The position numbers and the translations under genes were made by a program. The notes under the pieces are model-generated. The model saw only the letters and a list, made by a program, of their open reading frames with translations. It did not search any database and had not been told where the DNA came from. Shown piece by piece: positions 36,029 to 48,955 of a DNA stretch of 64,000 nt. Every line of letters begins with the position of its first letter. The stretch's first letter is position 1. Source of the DNA: Acanthaster planci (lineage: Eukaryota > Echinodermata > Asteroidea > Valvatida > Acanthasteridae); the NCBI RefSeq assembly GCF_001949145.1, contig NW_019091383.1, positions 115,637 to 179,636 of the forward strand, given 5' to 3'.

Positions 36029-36197
36029 AGGGCGTTTCACAATAGTGCGCCACCAAGAGACTGCAACGCGTTGACCAATCACAATGCGCGGAATTTGTCG
36101 ACCCAATGCGCGTTCGGAAAGGGTCGACAAATTTCGCGCGCTGTGATTGGCCAACGCGTTGCAAACTCATGGTGGCGCACTATTGCGAATCGCCCCT
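36029..36197. mobile_element. Foldback MITE, family 1, copy 3
   Basis: Same palindrome as 2421-2591 and 20213-20380, with ends GGCGTTTCACAATAGTGCGC and GCGCACTATTGCGAATCGCC. The CCAATCACA/TGTGATTGG motifs are in both arms. The flanks are TA-rich (AATAATA / TATTAT). Confidence 0.87.
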
Positions 36198-38265
36198 ATT
36201 ATCCCTGTCTTACGGAACGGGTTTTCTTGGGCAAGCTTTTGGTAACTTGAACAACCGTGGTAGTTTGACCTCCTGCTTGCACGTCAACGCAGTGTGGGTT
36301 GCAATGTGCAATTTTGCTCATATATGCATTTTTTCAACCAAAAAAGATATGAAGTTTATTTCAAAACAAATCTTCAAAGAGACTGAGATCTAAATTATGT
36401 CCGTAATATTTCGCTTGCTTTTCAGCCAATGAATTTCGCAGAGATTTGCATGATTTCAAGAAAAAGAATATGCACTTAATCTATACACACTAGGAGTGTT
36501 TTTGTTCTTCTTTATTTACGTTTTGTATATTTTTGGCCAAGTGCATGAAAGTAAAGAATTTACAGATGTCAACTCACAATTTCACTAGACGTTTACAAAA
36601 AAAATAATTTTTTTTCCCTGAACAAGCAAGTGTTGAAAAGTGTCCCTCCATTTCCTACACTTTTCAAAATCAAACCCCCTTTTTCTCATAAAACACTTCT
36701 TTGGAAAGTCCCAAAAATGTTCAGGATTTTGTGACAGCCTGATCTTTTTTCTTACAAAGGAATTATTGTCCCACCTCTTTGTTCTCTCTAAGCAAAATCA
36801 AAGTAGCATATAGCGCCCTCAAAGCATGGGCAATACACCAAACATCACAAATGATGCAAAACCGACACTATGAAAAGATACAACATTCACAGTTGAAAAT
36901 CATCACTTCGTTTAATGTCCTGAAAAAGAGGTTGAGCGCAGTTTTTCTGTTCAATTGCAAAAATTCAGCGAAATTTCTAATTTGATAAGATTTTGTATCA
37001 AAGAAGCTTTCTGTAACGAATCTTACAAGCATTTTATAATGCAATTAAACCATAAAAACTGTATAGTAGAAAATGCCCTATTTATTTTCTAAGATCATAT
37101 TTTAATAAATAAAAGTCTGATTAGCAATAACACGGTATAACAACTCAGTAGTGTGTTCATTACTCCAACCCTTCAGCATGTAACGCACCCCAGAAGTTGT
37201 CAAACACGATGATGGCTGTTCAAGAAGACGTTTTCGAATTTGTACTTTTCCCGGTTGTGAGCCCAATGTGCAGGGATAATGATGATGCTACGCGTTGAGC
37301 ACCCAGCAGGGTGGATACGTGTGCAGTATAAATCTGAATTGCTATTATTATCATTGCCAAAAAAGGCCAAGAAATCACTCAGAACATCTTCACACCGATG
37401 TTGTTGATGCAGCAAAACACTAATGGGCCTCTCCCTCACATCCTATAGGCTAACTAAACGTCCCAAGACATATGGAACATTAGCTGGACCAAGAGAGGGC
37501 GCTATATACTACAGGATATGACCTGTCCAGCAGGGAGGGGGTCAGGGGAAATTGAACCCCAAGGGACATGTTCCAATGAATTGGAACGTTAGAACGTTGG
37601 AACTTTTCAGCAAAATGTCTCCAGTTCCCCTCCCCCACCCAACGGAAACCTGGAAATAAGAGTGATTATTTTACATTGTTGGTCCCTGCAGATAATGGGA
37701 AGATCGATATACCATTAACAATGAATTCTTGTACTGGTTACAAATTTCTCGAACTCGTAATCTTTTGGTCGTATCATACTTGTTACTCGATTTAAAATGC
37801 AGAGCTTCAACACAGAGATGTTTATGGACTTTTGTGAACGTCAATAAATAACAAAATTAATAAAATATGCTATCTGTATGTATGCAAAGGAAAATTACAT
37901 TTACTTTACCTGCTAATCATCTACACAAAAATACAAGAGCAATCTTTAAACCTACATTTTGATCATGTTGAATATTGTGAGTCACCACTGCTGAGCTTGG
38001 GTGACCCTTGACACGAGGCTTTCCACCGTGGCCTGCCTTCGCTCTACGGTGAAGACTTCGGCAGAATCAACCCAGTACAATCCTTTGACACATCAGTTAG
38101 ATGTGATAATCTTTTCGTGAAATCCATCGTATGTTTCTCTGGCACCGAAATTTCAAAAGAATTCTCTCTGTATCTAGTATCCGCCAATTCAATTATTTCA
38201 GTCTCACAAACTTACAGGGCAACATGAAATAGCGATGCGTATTAATGCAATTTTAATCATTCTGG
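36198..38265. other. Non-coding stretch 3' of FGF-like gene A
   Basis: AT-rich sequence without a recognised gene. It presumably contains the 3' UTR of gene A at its right end. No convincing polyadenylation signal was chosen. Confidence 0.5.
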
Positions 38266-41200
38266 CTATGTACACGTCCATAAGAATACGGTGCAATTAC
38301 GTGGGCACGACTGAACCGTACAGACGTTGTAGACGCCGTTCGTCCGTCGAACAGCCAGGAACTCTCCTCCGTCGCATCTTTGTTGATCTGCCTGGCAAAC
38401 CTGGTATTCCTCCCCGCCAAACCTGTCTGATGTTTGGTACCATACCGTGCGATCGGCTGTGGAATTTGTAGCTATCTGTGAGATGAATTAAAGCGAACAC
38501 AATAAAACAATTTTTAACGTCTTTTCCTAAACAATAAAGATTGAGTTTGTTGCACGGTCTTGAATTGGGGTTTGAATCTTTTTCATTGGGCGAGTTCAAG
38601 CGACGGTTATCGATGGTTCAACAAAATGTCCGGTCGACTTTTTTTGGACGCCTAAGCCATGGGACTGCATTTCTGGTCAAATGGTCGTTTTGTAACTAGG
38701 TGCAGTGGGCACTATTAGCATAGGCCATGAATACACCAAGAGTTGCAACCAACGGTAGATCGACTGTTCCTTTGGCACTGAATTGAGCATGTGCAATTCG
38801 GCTCCCAAACATGCTCTAGATTAGGGACATTCACATTTTTGGGTGGAGTGAGGGGACTGGGTGTTTTTCTTTGGGGCGAGTGATTGGATTCTGCTGTATG
38901 AGGAATGTATTACTCACCGTATCGCTTACAATTCGCCCATGTTCATCGGTTGCTAGATAACGACTGTTACCAAACTTGATGCGGACGAGGTTGGGTCGGC
39001 CTGTACTGATAATATCTACATCACTTGACAAGTCACCTGAACGGTTGGAAAAGGGACACATTCTGTGTTTTACTAACAACTTCTGGAAAGAAGCAAATCA
39101 GTTTTCCCGATAGAATTTGTATGAATCCGAAACTGAGAGCAAATACACAATAGCAGTAGATATGACAAAACATTAAAGTAAAATGTTCAACCCTCCGATT
39201 AAGACACATATGTATCGCACGGCGTAACTTCAACGGCACAATTTTTGCATGCAGCATAATTGCGCTCAACTAACCGCAAGTCCCATAGTGAAATTGAACG
39301 CCCATGTAATAAATGAACACACGAGAGACAGAGGCTGAGTTGGGATTCAGCAGTTAGTTGGACATCTACGAGAACATTTTTTTTAAATTGAAAGTGCCAT
39401 CTTTTTTGGAAACGGTATTACCTCCTTTCTTTGGGCTGCATGGGATTCTTTCACGAGTGAAAAACAAAATGGACAATGGTTTTTGGAACAAGTATTCCAT
39501 TTTGCCCCCTCCAAGCTCGGACTTAAACACACCGTTGATTAATACCCGTTTGGACTCAGTTTCAGTCCAGTGGTCAAAAAATTGCATCTCAAGGCATGTC
39601 AACATTGTGACCTCTATAGATGCCACATTCGACATGCCGTGCGTTATGAACACGTTGCACAATGATGTTTGTTTCCTTGAGACCTCTATAATAGGCCCCA
39701 ATTCTAAGAATGTTGTCAGAACCGTTGAAACCAGCAACTGTTGTAGCAAACAAAGCGATTGATAGTTATTGCCACTAATACCCTTGGGGACTTAAGCCAA
39801 ATCCTCTGCAGTAAATCTGGACAAAGTCCGCTGGTCAGCCAGCTTTTCTTTGAGGGGGTGTTCAGCGTCGTTAGAGGAACACAAAGTGCACCTTATTTTC
39901 GTTTCTACAGTTTCAGTATTTTCGTTCTGATTACTTGTGGCCTTTTAAGTTTTAAAGTTTTTTTCCCCCAACATAAAAATGTGCCTGTTGTACAAAGACT
40001 TTGGTCTATTCACAGAAATCACGCCTAAGTACACCGAGTCTCAACCAAAATTTTGTCAGAATTAGGCTAAGTGATTTTGTTTTCTCCAAGGAGGTGGGAT
40101 GTTTTTTGGTGATGGTTTTGGTACTCTTTCGCAAAAAGAATGTTGCCGTTTTTTACACTTTACGGGCCGTGTAAATTGATTTTGTAGGCACAATCTTACT
40201 GACTCTCGCATCATACAACCATAACATCACAGCCGCTCACTCCCTTGAAAGGGCGAGGTGTGAAAAATCGAGCTTAGTGCTGTACACGCCGATGCATGGA
40301 TAACGAGTCCGAGTAAGAAAACATGCTTCTAATCATTTCAAATATAGTCTATAGAGCACTTTTAATTTTGTAAAATTGATATCCTGTGAGAAGGGTTGTT
40401 CTAAATTTTACCGACGAACTAGAAGTGATTTTTTTAAAATCGCAACAAACAGAACTCATAACTGTCACGTTATAATCAGGCCCACATACGGGCTTGAGAC
40501 TTGGAGAGCAGTTTATCTTAGGGTGATTGTGCTTTCTAAATCATCTCTTTTTTTGTTCCCCCCCCCCGAAAAGATTTGACAGTGAGATTACCATGCAGCT
40601 TTGTGAACATTAGCCCTGTATGTACTTTACTTTTCGATGCAGATTTTGATCAAATTCAATTTCTTTTGTCTGCTTTACTCAAGGGAGCAATCAGAGTCAC
40701 CTGGTTGGAAGGTGACAATTTTTTCGAGGCGGGGGACAAATTTGAGAATTTCTTTAAGTAACTTTTTAAACCATTCTGAGGGGTGAGGCTATATTTGGAG
40801 GATTTTTACATACCATAGAAAGGGACCTGAAAGTAACAGATCACAAACTGCCCTTCTCTCATTTTTTTTCATAAAATGAAAAGATTTTCCCCTTTTGGGA
40901 GGGGGTATGACCCCCCCCCCGAAATATGTCTTTGCCTTTAATTGAACATACATGTAAAGTGACTTGCTGGCTGAATGCTTCAGCGATACGTTTATTAATA
41001 TGACTGTATTCTTTATATGACCGTATTCTGTAGCTGAGTCATTTTCATTTGCTTCAGAACCAAAACAGTTTTTATAAATTGACAACGTCCTTTTAAAATT
41101 GCTTGAAGAAAGGATGGTAATTCCAATGAGGCTGAATTTGACACACACCTAACTTTCCAAATCTAGCCACTTTTAAAACTACATGTAATTAGACCCTTAT

Positions 41201-42474
41201 TTCAACCTCTGCATGAGATGTCGCTTCTGTACAGACTGAACAGGTTTTGTTATTTTCAAACACAAGGCTGATGGGGACTAGGGCTTAGATGGGGGTGCGC
41301 ATGGACGTGTGGCGGTAGCGCTGATTCACGTAACTAGCCGAAATATCGATCACTGTAGTCCCAGCGATATCTAGCCGACTGCAAACAGGCCATCTACATA
41401 CACAAATATCGAACCATCCGATTTTCGAAACGGTTTGGCTGCAGCAGCTCAGTATTGGGCCAGGCGCCTAGCTGTGGTGATCGGCCCTTTTACAGTTGTT
41501 ACAGGGTGGATATCAGTCCGCCAAGTTGGATTGCGTATGCGGGAGGCGCAATCGTGACATCAACAGGAATGCTATCTTCACATAATCCCGGCGATATCTA
41601 GCCGACATTTTGGAAATGTCATGGTTTCATTCAACGAACTTATATGGAAATCGTGCATAGCTACTTTAGCCTGAAATTTAAAGCTAGACCTTAGCGTTTG
41701 GGGGAATTTTTTCCAGCTCGACGAAAAAGCCTATATAGATATTTGCAATTTTGGGATAAGAGGCTGGAAATGGGTATAATGGAATTATAGGATTATTTAA
41801 AACAAAAATGCAAAACACATAATTCAGTGCTTTAGGAACACCAGGGCCATTTAATGTATGCTCCGAGTATGTATATTCGAAACGGAGAGAATTACTGGTA
41901 ATGTCAAAAAGGGAAGTCATGTGACTGATTATAACTGATGTGAAATGTTACATTCTTTTGATAAATGGAAGTTGTCAGTGTTTGTTTTATGAGTAGCTAA
42001 CCGTGTTGCGATCTTTTGTAGAAGAATCTTTGCCAACCGATACGGCTCAATCTCGAACTTAATTGATAACGTCCTTTGGAGGATAATTTTAGAGCGATAC
42101 TTCTTCATTTTTTTTTACTTCTTGTTTCAACATCACAAACACTCACCGGCAGAATAGGTAGGACTTACGGCCATGATGGAATCACTGACCGAAGACGCTG
42201 CCAGCACTTGCTGGTGTCTGCTGTTGAGCAGTATGCAGGGTAGCTGGTGGCCCGTGCTGGCCTGTCGCCGACCGCGTGGTCCCGTCGAGCTCGACGATGT
42301 TCTCGGGTTGCCCCGACCGAGTCCTGCCCGCTGATCTCGGGCGAGCAGTTCGCTCAGATTGTAAGGGGTTTCAAAGTCAGGGCTCCATATCGATGAGCGG
42401 CGACGGAGCGGAGAAGACACGCTGAGCTCAGCCACCAACACTGGCAGCAGAAACACAAACCGAAAAGATCTCAT
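38266..42474 (-). CDS. Divergent FGF-like secreted beta-trefoil protein, copy A (three exons)
   Basis: Exons on the minus strand: 42474-42147 (phase 1 end), 39036-38918 (phase 0 end) and 38475-38266 with stop TAG; 657 nt, 218 aa. The N-terminus MRSFRFVFLLPVLVAELSVS is a signal peptide. It is followed by a low-complexity Arg/Ser region with GPRGRR, then LLNSRHQQVLA. Exon 2 carries RPNLVRIKFGNSRYLATDEH (residues 123-142) and GRIVSD, matching the FGF core pattern V-x-I-[KR]...YLAM-x-x-x-G-[RK]-L as I know it. Exon 3 has RTVWYQ, EEYQV, GEFLAVRRTNGVYNV and NCTVFLW, comparable to the FGF segments C-x-F, NxYNTY, YVALxKxG and xxxFLP. Exon 2 length (119 nt) leaves the same remainder modulo 3 as the classical 104-nt FGF exon 2. 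A TATA box lies upstream. The usual Cys of the third exon is absent. Another secreted trefoil family is possible. Confidence 0.7.
41380..41586. repeat. 207-bp dispersed element, copy 1 (intron 1 of gene A)
   Basis: About 95% identical to 43112-43319. It is bordered by 20-bp near-identical direct repeats, CCCAGCGATATCTAGCCGAC at 41360-41379 and CCCGGCGATATCTAGCCGAC at 41587-41606, which look like a long target-site duplication. No terminal inverted repeat or A-tail is seen. An internal GCAGCTCAGTATTGGGCC resembles a degenerate tRNA A-box. Confidence 0.75.
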
Positions 42475-42536
42475 GACTGTTCCGACAGGATTCGGTGGCA
42501 TCAGAGAAATTGCTGGACAGTCGAACTGGGGAGGGT

Positions 42537-42543
42537 TTTTATA
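42537..42543 (-). promoter_or_regulatory. TATA box of FGF-like gene A
   Basis: TATAAAA on the minus strand, 63 nt before the chosen start codon. This would place transcription start near 42510 and leave a 5' UTR of about 35 nt. The context CGGAAAGTTTATAAAAACC closely matches the TATA region of gene B. Confidence 0.65.
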
Positions 42544-43111
42544 AACTTTCCGTTCAAAAAATGCTCCAAGTCCCGCCGACGCATCTTGAGAGGCCGTTAT
42601 GACTTGTGCTTGGCCTCTAGAAAGGACCAATTATACAACCTGCGTGTCAATAGGAATAACGCGTGGATATAGGGAGATTAAGGGCGTGCCTATCCCTCGA
42701 ATTCTGTGAACGTAGCATGTTATAATTCTTACATTTCTCAGAAAATATGTAAATAGTCCTGCCCACCACGTGCGGTAAAGCCACTGAACACTCAACTTAT
42801 TTACAGTTTGAGCACGTGAACCAAATTAAACTTTTGCTTAGCGCGTTAAATATGAAAATGAACATCTGGTGAATGTCTGCATTAAGTTAAACAATGCGTG
42901 TCACTAAATTTGTATTTCAAATTAAATAATAAAAAACATGTAAACACTTTATTGTTCAATATAAAAGCAGTTAGGTGTCTATGAAAACGTCCGATTTTAG
43001 GAAATGTGCTTACACTTAAACACTTTGCGTAAAACGTTGATCGAGCCTCGCTGGAAAAATTGCCTTTACGTTCAAATACATTCAAACTCATTTCCCATCC
43101 ACTGCGGTACT

Positions 43112-43319
43112 ACAAACAGGCCATCTACATACACAAATATCGAACCAACCGATTTTCGAAACGGTTTGGTTACAGTAGCTCAGTGTTAGGCCAGGCGCCT
43201 AGCTGTGGTGATCGGCCCTTTTACAGTTGTTACAGGGTGGATATCAGTCCGCCAAGTTGGATTGCGCATGCGGAAGGCGCAATCGTGACATCAACAGGAA
43301 TGCTATCTTCACATAATCT
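43112..43319. repeat. 207-bp dispersed element, copy 2 (upstream of gene A)
   Basis: Direct-orientation copy of 41380-41586, starting CAAACAGGCCATCTACATAC and ending TGCTATCTTCACATAAT. The 20-mer flanks of copy 1 are not present here. Confidence 0.75.
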
Positions 43320-46300
43320 GTTTGTTGTTCTTCCGTCTAGTTTAACGATCACAAAAGCAAAGATACACTAAAACCTAAGAAGAAAAAATACATCGTAAAC
43401 TTTCAATGGAAGCTTACAATGCAATCGCAATAAGCGTTACCCAATTGGTCCATAAAATCACCATGTCTTCCTAGAAACGTTTCTATATAATCACGCTTAA
43501 CAGTTATGTTCCCCTGGCCTAAAATGAAATGTATAAGACGCGCACCTAATCACAGTCTGCCACATTGAATTGAAAGCCAGAATTTTTATTTTGGAAATCC
43601 AAGAATAAAAATGAAGTAAGAAAAGTTCATGACAGATTAATTTCATTTACAATTTCGAATGATTTAAAATTTGTAATCTGTTACATCCGAGTGTTACAAG
43701 TGATCTGAAAAAAAATAAAGTGAGGAATGGAACCCCAAATAGTCTGGCACTACCTCATTCGACAGGTTGCATTGATCCACAGGAGAATAAGGGAATATGA
43801 TCAAAAATGGCGTCCGGGCGAAAAGGTCTATTGCTTCAAGGCAAAGTACCAAAGAGCGGGCTTTAATTAAGCGTGGGTAACGCCGAGCGCGGATCCGGGG
43901 GAGCGGTTGGTTTCCCCCTGCGCTGTGACAAATAAAAATGTAAAACTAAATGGGGAAAATATCACAAAATAACGAAAGTAAGTAGTTATTCCCGCCCAAA
44001 AAATCTCCCCATTTAAAACATCTTTTTGGTATGACTGAAAGTTGATTCATTCTAGGCTCGCTTCCACCTTGTCCTTTTTGCACTTTTTTTTCTTTCTGTG
44101 TCTGGCAGGTGTAAACTGTAATTAATGATGCACGAATTCCCAGAACACGTGCTAGGACTGGACTGGGGTTTCTGCACCTATTCACACCCCAAAGGTTCAC
44201 ACAAAGGGCTCGCAACACTCCCCTAAACAAGAGGAGGGAATTCTTGGTTACAGTCAGATGGCTTCGTCTTTGGTCATGTAATACGTCTTTTATTGATGGT
44301 AAAGTCTATCGGTCAATCATATCAGAAGCGAGAAAGAAATTTTAGATCATTTCAAATCCTCAGGCCTATCGGTCAACCGTGTTAACAGTGTGTGTTTCAA
44401 GCTTGCGTGACTGTGTTCTTTTATTTTCGTTTGTTTTTTTTGGGGGGGAGGGGTGCGTTAACTGCGGGTGCACCGCGGAGATTAGAACCTCTGTGAATGC
44501 AAATCTTGTATTCCACACTATCTATATCAAATGTTCACGGACTGGCGGGGTGACATATCGGGGCGTGTTGTTTGTTCCGGGGAGGAAAGAGGCGGCCGCC
44601 ATGTCACAACTAGACACGACGACGGTCCGTCATGTTTGCATCTACCTTATCACGTACAGCCGTGGTTCCACCGAAATGTGCAAGAAAAGACGATCTGGCA
44701 AGTTTCCTCGTTCACAAAGGCTCCCGTGCTGTGGATGAAGCCACAAAGGTACGGCTGGGGTAAACTGTTGTTTGATTTAAAAATGGAATGATGAATAGCA
44801 CGATACTTTGCCTACAGAGGGCGTCACGCTATTTAACATGCTACGGTGGCTTGAGAGCAACTACCATACCACCAACATTATTTTCTTTTATACTGTATGA
44901 GTTAACCACTATCTCCTTTCTGGTGTTTTTGCTATTTTTAGTAGTTTAACATTCCGAAACTTGCTCATGGTATTTGAGATATTTTTAAGATGAGAGTGCG
45001 AATCTAGCCGGATTCAAACTGTGTTTAGTCTGAACTGTACACACAACCCAAATCTGTATCTTTATTTTTTTTTTTAATTTAATTTTGTCGAACCGGTGGA
45101 ATTTAGGGTTCGGGGTTCTCCTATATTTGAAATAAACCCCCAACATAAATTTCCAAACAAGATAACATTCTGCATATTCTTCTTTTGTGTACAAGGTGAG
45201 TGTTACAAATTGGAGACTTTAGTCGCAAAAAATGAGACATTAAAAAATCTCCGGCCTAACCTCCCCTAGCAAAATTCTTGGATCCGCCCGTGAACTTTCC
45301 ACTGAAGACTTCTCAAGTTGCGCCCAAAATGTTGCGCATACAGTGCATTGTGTTCAACTTCCGAGCCCAAGGATATGAAGTAATCTGCCATTCACCACCC
45401 ACGCTTTGAAAACATGCAGCAGAAGTCAGAGGTCAAATCGAAATCAAGCTACCTGATTACCTGATTATATTTGGGAATCTCCAGCTTCAGCAGCACGAAG
45501 GCCCCCCTATGCTCACGACCTATCTCCATTGCAATGGTGATTACGACAGTTTGTTTCCACAGTGCGCATGCGCACTTTATTCAAGTAGCTGACGACCGTG
45601 CTAGCAGACGACTCTTTCCGCGTGAAGCACTGGAAATGCATAGCACAAACGATCACGCATTGCAAACGTGTCGGGCGCTTCCAAGAAAATTACTTTATCA
45701 TTCTTAAGATTTGGATGAAACCTTGTATTTCTAAAGAATTCTTTTTCCAAAAGGTGTTTCAAGATCTGTGTCTCTCCTCAGTTTCCTCCAAGTAAATAAG
45801 TTTTCCCCAACAAGCACCCATTCCCTGAGGGGGGGGGGAGGAATCACCCCAAAAGTTTGATAAATGTACCCCTCCGCCTTGAGCAGGATTAATCAGTGGG
45901 CGTGATTAATTCGACAAAAGGCACGATTCTTTGAATGCTGTTGGAAGGGTTTAGCTAAATCAAGTAATCCTTTAGTCCATCATTATGATGCAAGGTGTGG
46001 GGCGGAGAAACCCCCCCCCCGCCTTTGTGTTGGTCATTGTTTGATTGGAATCGCAGGAATTCTCTACAGACCTCTAGAAGGGATGTGTTAGGTAACAATA
46101 GTCTAAAGTGTGTATAGGGATTGGATGTGTGCGTGTGTGTGTGTGGGGGGGTACACATCGGCCCCATATCTTGCACGGTATCTTTTCGTCAGAAGTGTTC
46201 GCCCAGTCTCGTCGTGTTATACATCTTGCAACAACCGGGTCATGTCCAATTTTTCAGTCGTCTGAAGGTAAGTTTGCTTTCTGAAACAGCTCATCAGATT

Positions 46301-46479
46301 TGGAAGGATTTTTGAGAAAATCAGAGGATATGGACAGTCGCTGCACGCAGTGTGACAAACAGTACCACATATATTTCATTGGAGATTCCTATAAGCTGAA
46401 ACAATATACACGTGAGTGTAACCATTGGCGTACCCAGCGGTGGGGAGAGGGGGCATGCACGGGGAAACTTGCCACCTGA
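43320..46479. other. Non-coding stretch between FGF-like genes A and B
   Basis: No exon with FGF-like or other family similarity is recognised. The stretch contains simple GT repeats at about 46124-46150 and many short homopolymer runs. Confidence 0.5.
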
Positions 46480-46735
46480 CGGATTTCTTTGTTTTGTAGT
46501 TTACACAAAAATACTTCATAGTTCAGAAGGAAAGAAGACAATCAATATATTTATTTATCAAATATTAGCACCAAAAGCCGGAGAAAACAATATTTGCAAA
46601 TAAAAGCAAGGATGTCGGGACCATGAGTAAAAGGCTTTCGATTTTTTCCCCCAATATCGTGTTGAATAAGCCTAAAGAGGCATTCGCTTTTGAATTTTCC
46701 CGCCTGACACCAAAATCTGGATACGACGCAGAGTG
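46480..46735. repeat. Dispersed repeat R3, copy 2
   Basis: Second copy of 30640-30898, in the same orientation. It shares ATATTTATTTATCAAATATT and AATAAAAGCAAGGATGT. It is diverged by several small indels. Confidence 0.8.
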
Positions 46736-48476
46736 TAACCAAACAGTGACAGCATGTGGTGTACAGATCAAAGCCTCTTCCTTATCCGTGGTTTTTGTCT
46801 CTGTTCGCGGCTGCAAGTTTCTAACTAGAATCAAATGAAAACATTCAGAACTTCGGTCTCGCCGAAACAATTAACCAAAAAATGGAGATGAATTAAACCA
46901 GAGGGCCTTCGGAGAAAAGAGTGCGCAAGTGAGGCGATTGACAAAACTGAGATTTATGGAGTAAAGACTGCGATATCCTCCCTGAGCATGCAGAAGCACC
47001 CCCTCATCGGTTGAAAAAGGAAATGGTCCGGAGTGTTTATTTCGTTGTAGCCATGCGAACGTAGCGCGTGCATTTCATAGTCGTTCGTGAACAAGCGAAG
47101 TTCAGTTCCGAAGAAAGGAACTTCCGTTGCTGAGAAAATTGCGTCCTCTTTTGGTCCAGCTGGAAGTTCATGACAGCCAGAAGTATGGCCAATCATCTGT
47201 GTAGGTTGCACTGAACTAATTCAAGCTCCACTGAAAATAGTGTAAAATAAACTAAATTTGGAGCCCCTTGGCAGGCAACTGAAGTCCTTGAGGCCTCTCG
47301 AACAAAAAACAATGTGTTGTTTGGTCCTTCAGATTTCATTTGATTTTCAATTGTTAGTAGGTTAACAATGAATTGTTTAATTATCCGCCCAAAATAAGCT
47401 CCCCTCCCCCAAGTGAACGTATGTTCCCCAGTCTTCCCAGCAGTCATCTTTCAAATGACATCACTCACCTTTCTCAGGCTCTTCTGGCAAATTTTCAATC
47501 ACATTTTTGTCTATAAAGGGGATCCTGGGCCATAATTACACAATCCCACAATTTCTTGGCCCACACAGACCCCTCTTTTCAAAAGAATCTGTAGGGGGGA
47601 CTTTTTAAGCGCCTAGCAGAGAATTGTCCTTGAATTGGAACACTGCACCCTGTAGGTGTCAAGGAAGTATTTTCGTCATCTGAGTAGTACGCAGTACTTT
47701 GTAACTCAAAGTAAAGATAGAGATGGTAACTCAAACAATTATCAGTTTATCAGTGTTGGTTTCACGAGGACGAGTTCGCCGTTCTCTTGAACGCATTAAG
47801 TTTGGAGTTATACAAAAGAGTTCGACACTACGGCCACGGAAAACACACAAACGTTTGCCGCCTCTAATGATACAATACGGCTGATGGTATAATAAGTCAG
47901 TAGAGGGCGGTGTTATTAATTTCCCGACTGTCCTTTAGGCTACTCGAAGGCCGCTGCAAGTCCAGTCGACTTTTCTTGGGCAGCCGATTGCTTTTATAAA
48001 TGGCGCCGCAGTAATATATAGATTAAAAGAAAAAGGGGAAAGCAGTTACAACATTTCTTACGGTAACTGTAAGGTTTGCCTTGCTATCCAATTTAAATTT
48101 TCACTTTGTTGTTTCTCAGTACATTTTGGCGCCCTTTCCGTTGTTATGCCGATGCATGATTTGCATATTCTTGAGCAAAAGTGTGATTCATTTCAGGATG
48201 ACACCACTATTTACAGCCACTACAGCGCAAAATGCGCGAAACTTTTTTTGGCTGCATTAAATTTTTTACTTTGTGATTTTGTCACATTATGTTGGGCTAT
48301 TAAACTTGTAAACTTTTTTCACAAAGTTTTGATTCAACATTTAGAGTTTACAAATTAACAGAAAAAAGCTATAAAAGAATTGTCTGGCTGAAATGCACAC
48401 CAATATAACAAAAAAGCCAAAGGCGTGGAAATTGTAATTTTGTCACTCTGGTCTTGCTTTACTGCCAGGAAACGTT
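46736..48476. other. Non-coding stretch
   Basis: I see no gene or structured repeat here. Confidence 0.5.
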
Positions 48477-48538
48477 AGTAACTACACCTTTATCAGCGTT
48501 GCTAGGTTAGTAACTACACCTTTATCAGCGTTGCTAGG
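48477..48538 (+). repeat. Perfect 31-bp tandem duplication
   Basis: Two consecutive identical units starting GTTAGTAACTACACC and ending AGCGTTGCTAG. The perfect identity indicates a recent duplication. Confidence 0.92.
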
Positions 48539-48721
48539 GCTGATGTACTGTTCAGAAGAATGATAATCGCTTCGCTGACACCAAAGGGTATACGGTTTGG
48601 GGAATTACACTGCGTGAATGAAATCACTTGGAAACAACGTAGGTTGTCTTTGGATACATTTTGATATCATCGCTGGAGACTAAGACAATTGCTGTTACTT
48701 TTTTGAAAGGTTGGGAGACTG

Positions 48722-48955
48722 CAGCGGCGTAGCTGGGGGGGGGCACGTGTCCCCCTACAAATTTCCGGTTTCCCCGGGTGCCCCCCCCCGACAAAAACGA
48801 ATGAATGGATACTGAACAAGGCTAACAAAAACTTACCCCCAAAAACACACTACTGAAAGCTGGTGCCCCTCAAGATGCTGGTGCCCCCTCCCCCAAGATG
48901 CTGATGCCCTCCTTTGTGCCCCCACCAGTACAGTCCTACCTACGCCACTGCTGGG
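48722..48955. repeat. Inverted-ended G/C-tract repeat
   Basis: Begins GCAGCGGCGTAGCTGGGG and ends CTACCTACGCCACTGCTG, so the ends are inverted copies. The interior is dominated by G and C runs and GGTGCCCCC-type motifs. Similar GTGGCGTA starts occur at about 46425, 49505 and 56890, which suggests a dispersed family, but those are too short to delimit. Confidence 0.55.

Noticed and set aside
38297-38599. 100-aa minus-strand ORF starting MNSPNEK
   Set aside because: It overlaps copy A exon 3 in a different frame. The frame with paralogue similarity follows the splice acceptor.
39358-39762. 134-aa plus-strand ORF and 127-aa antisense ORF in intron 1 of gene A
   Set aside because: There is no family resemblance, no promoter and no splice context. 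Both strands are open by chance.
43946-44230. 94-aa minus-strand ORF (MFRGVLRALCVNLWG)
   Set aside because: There is no recognisable domain, splice context or paralogue. It is compatible with chance.
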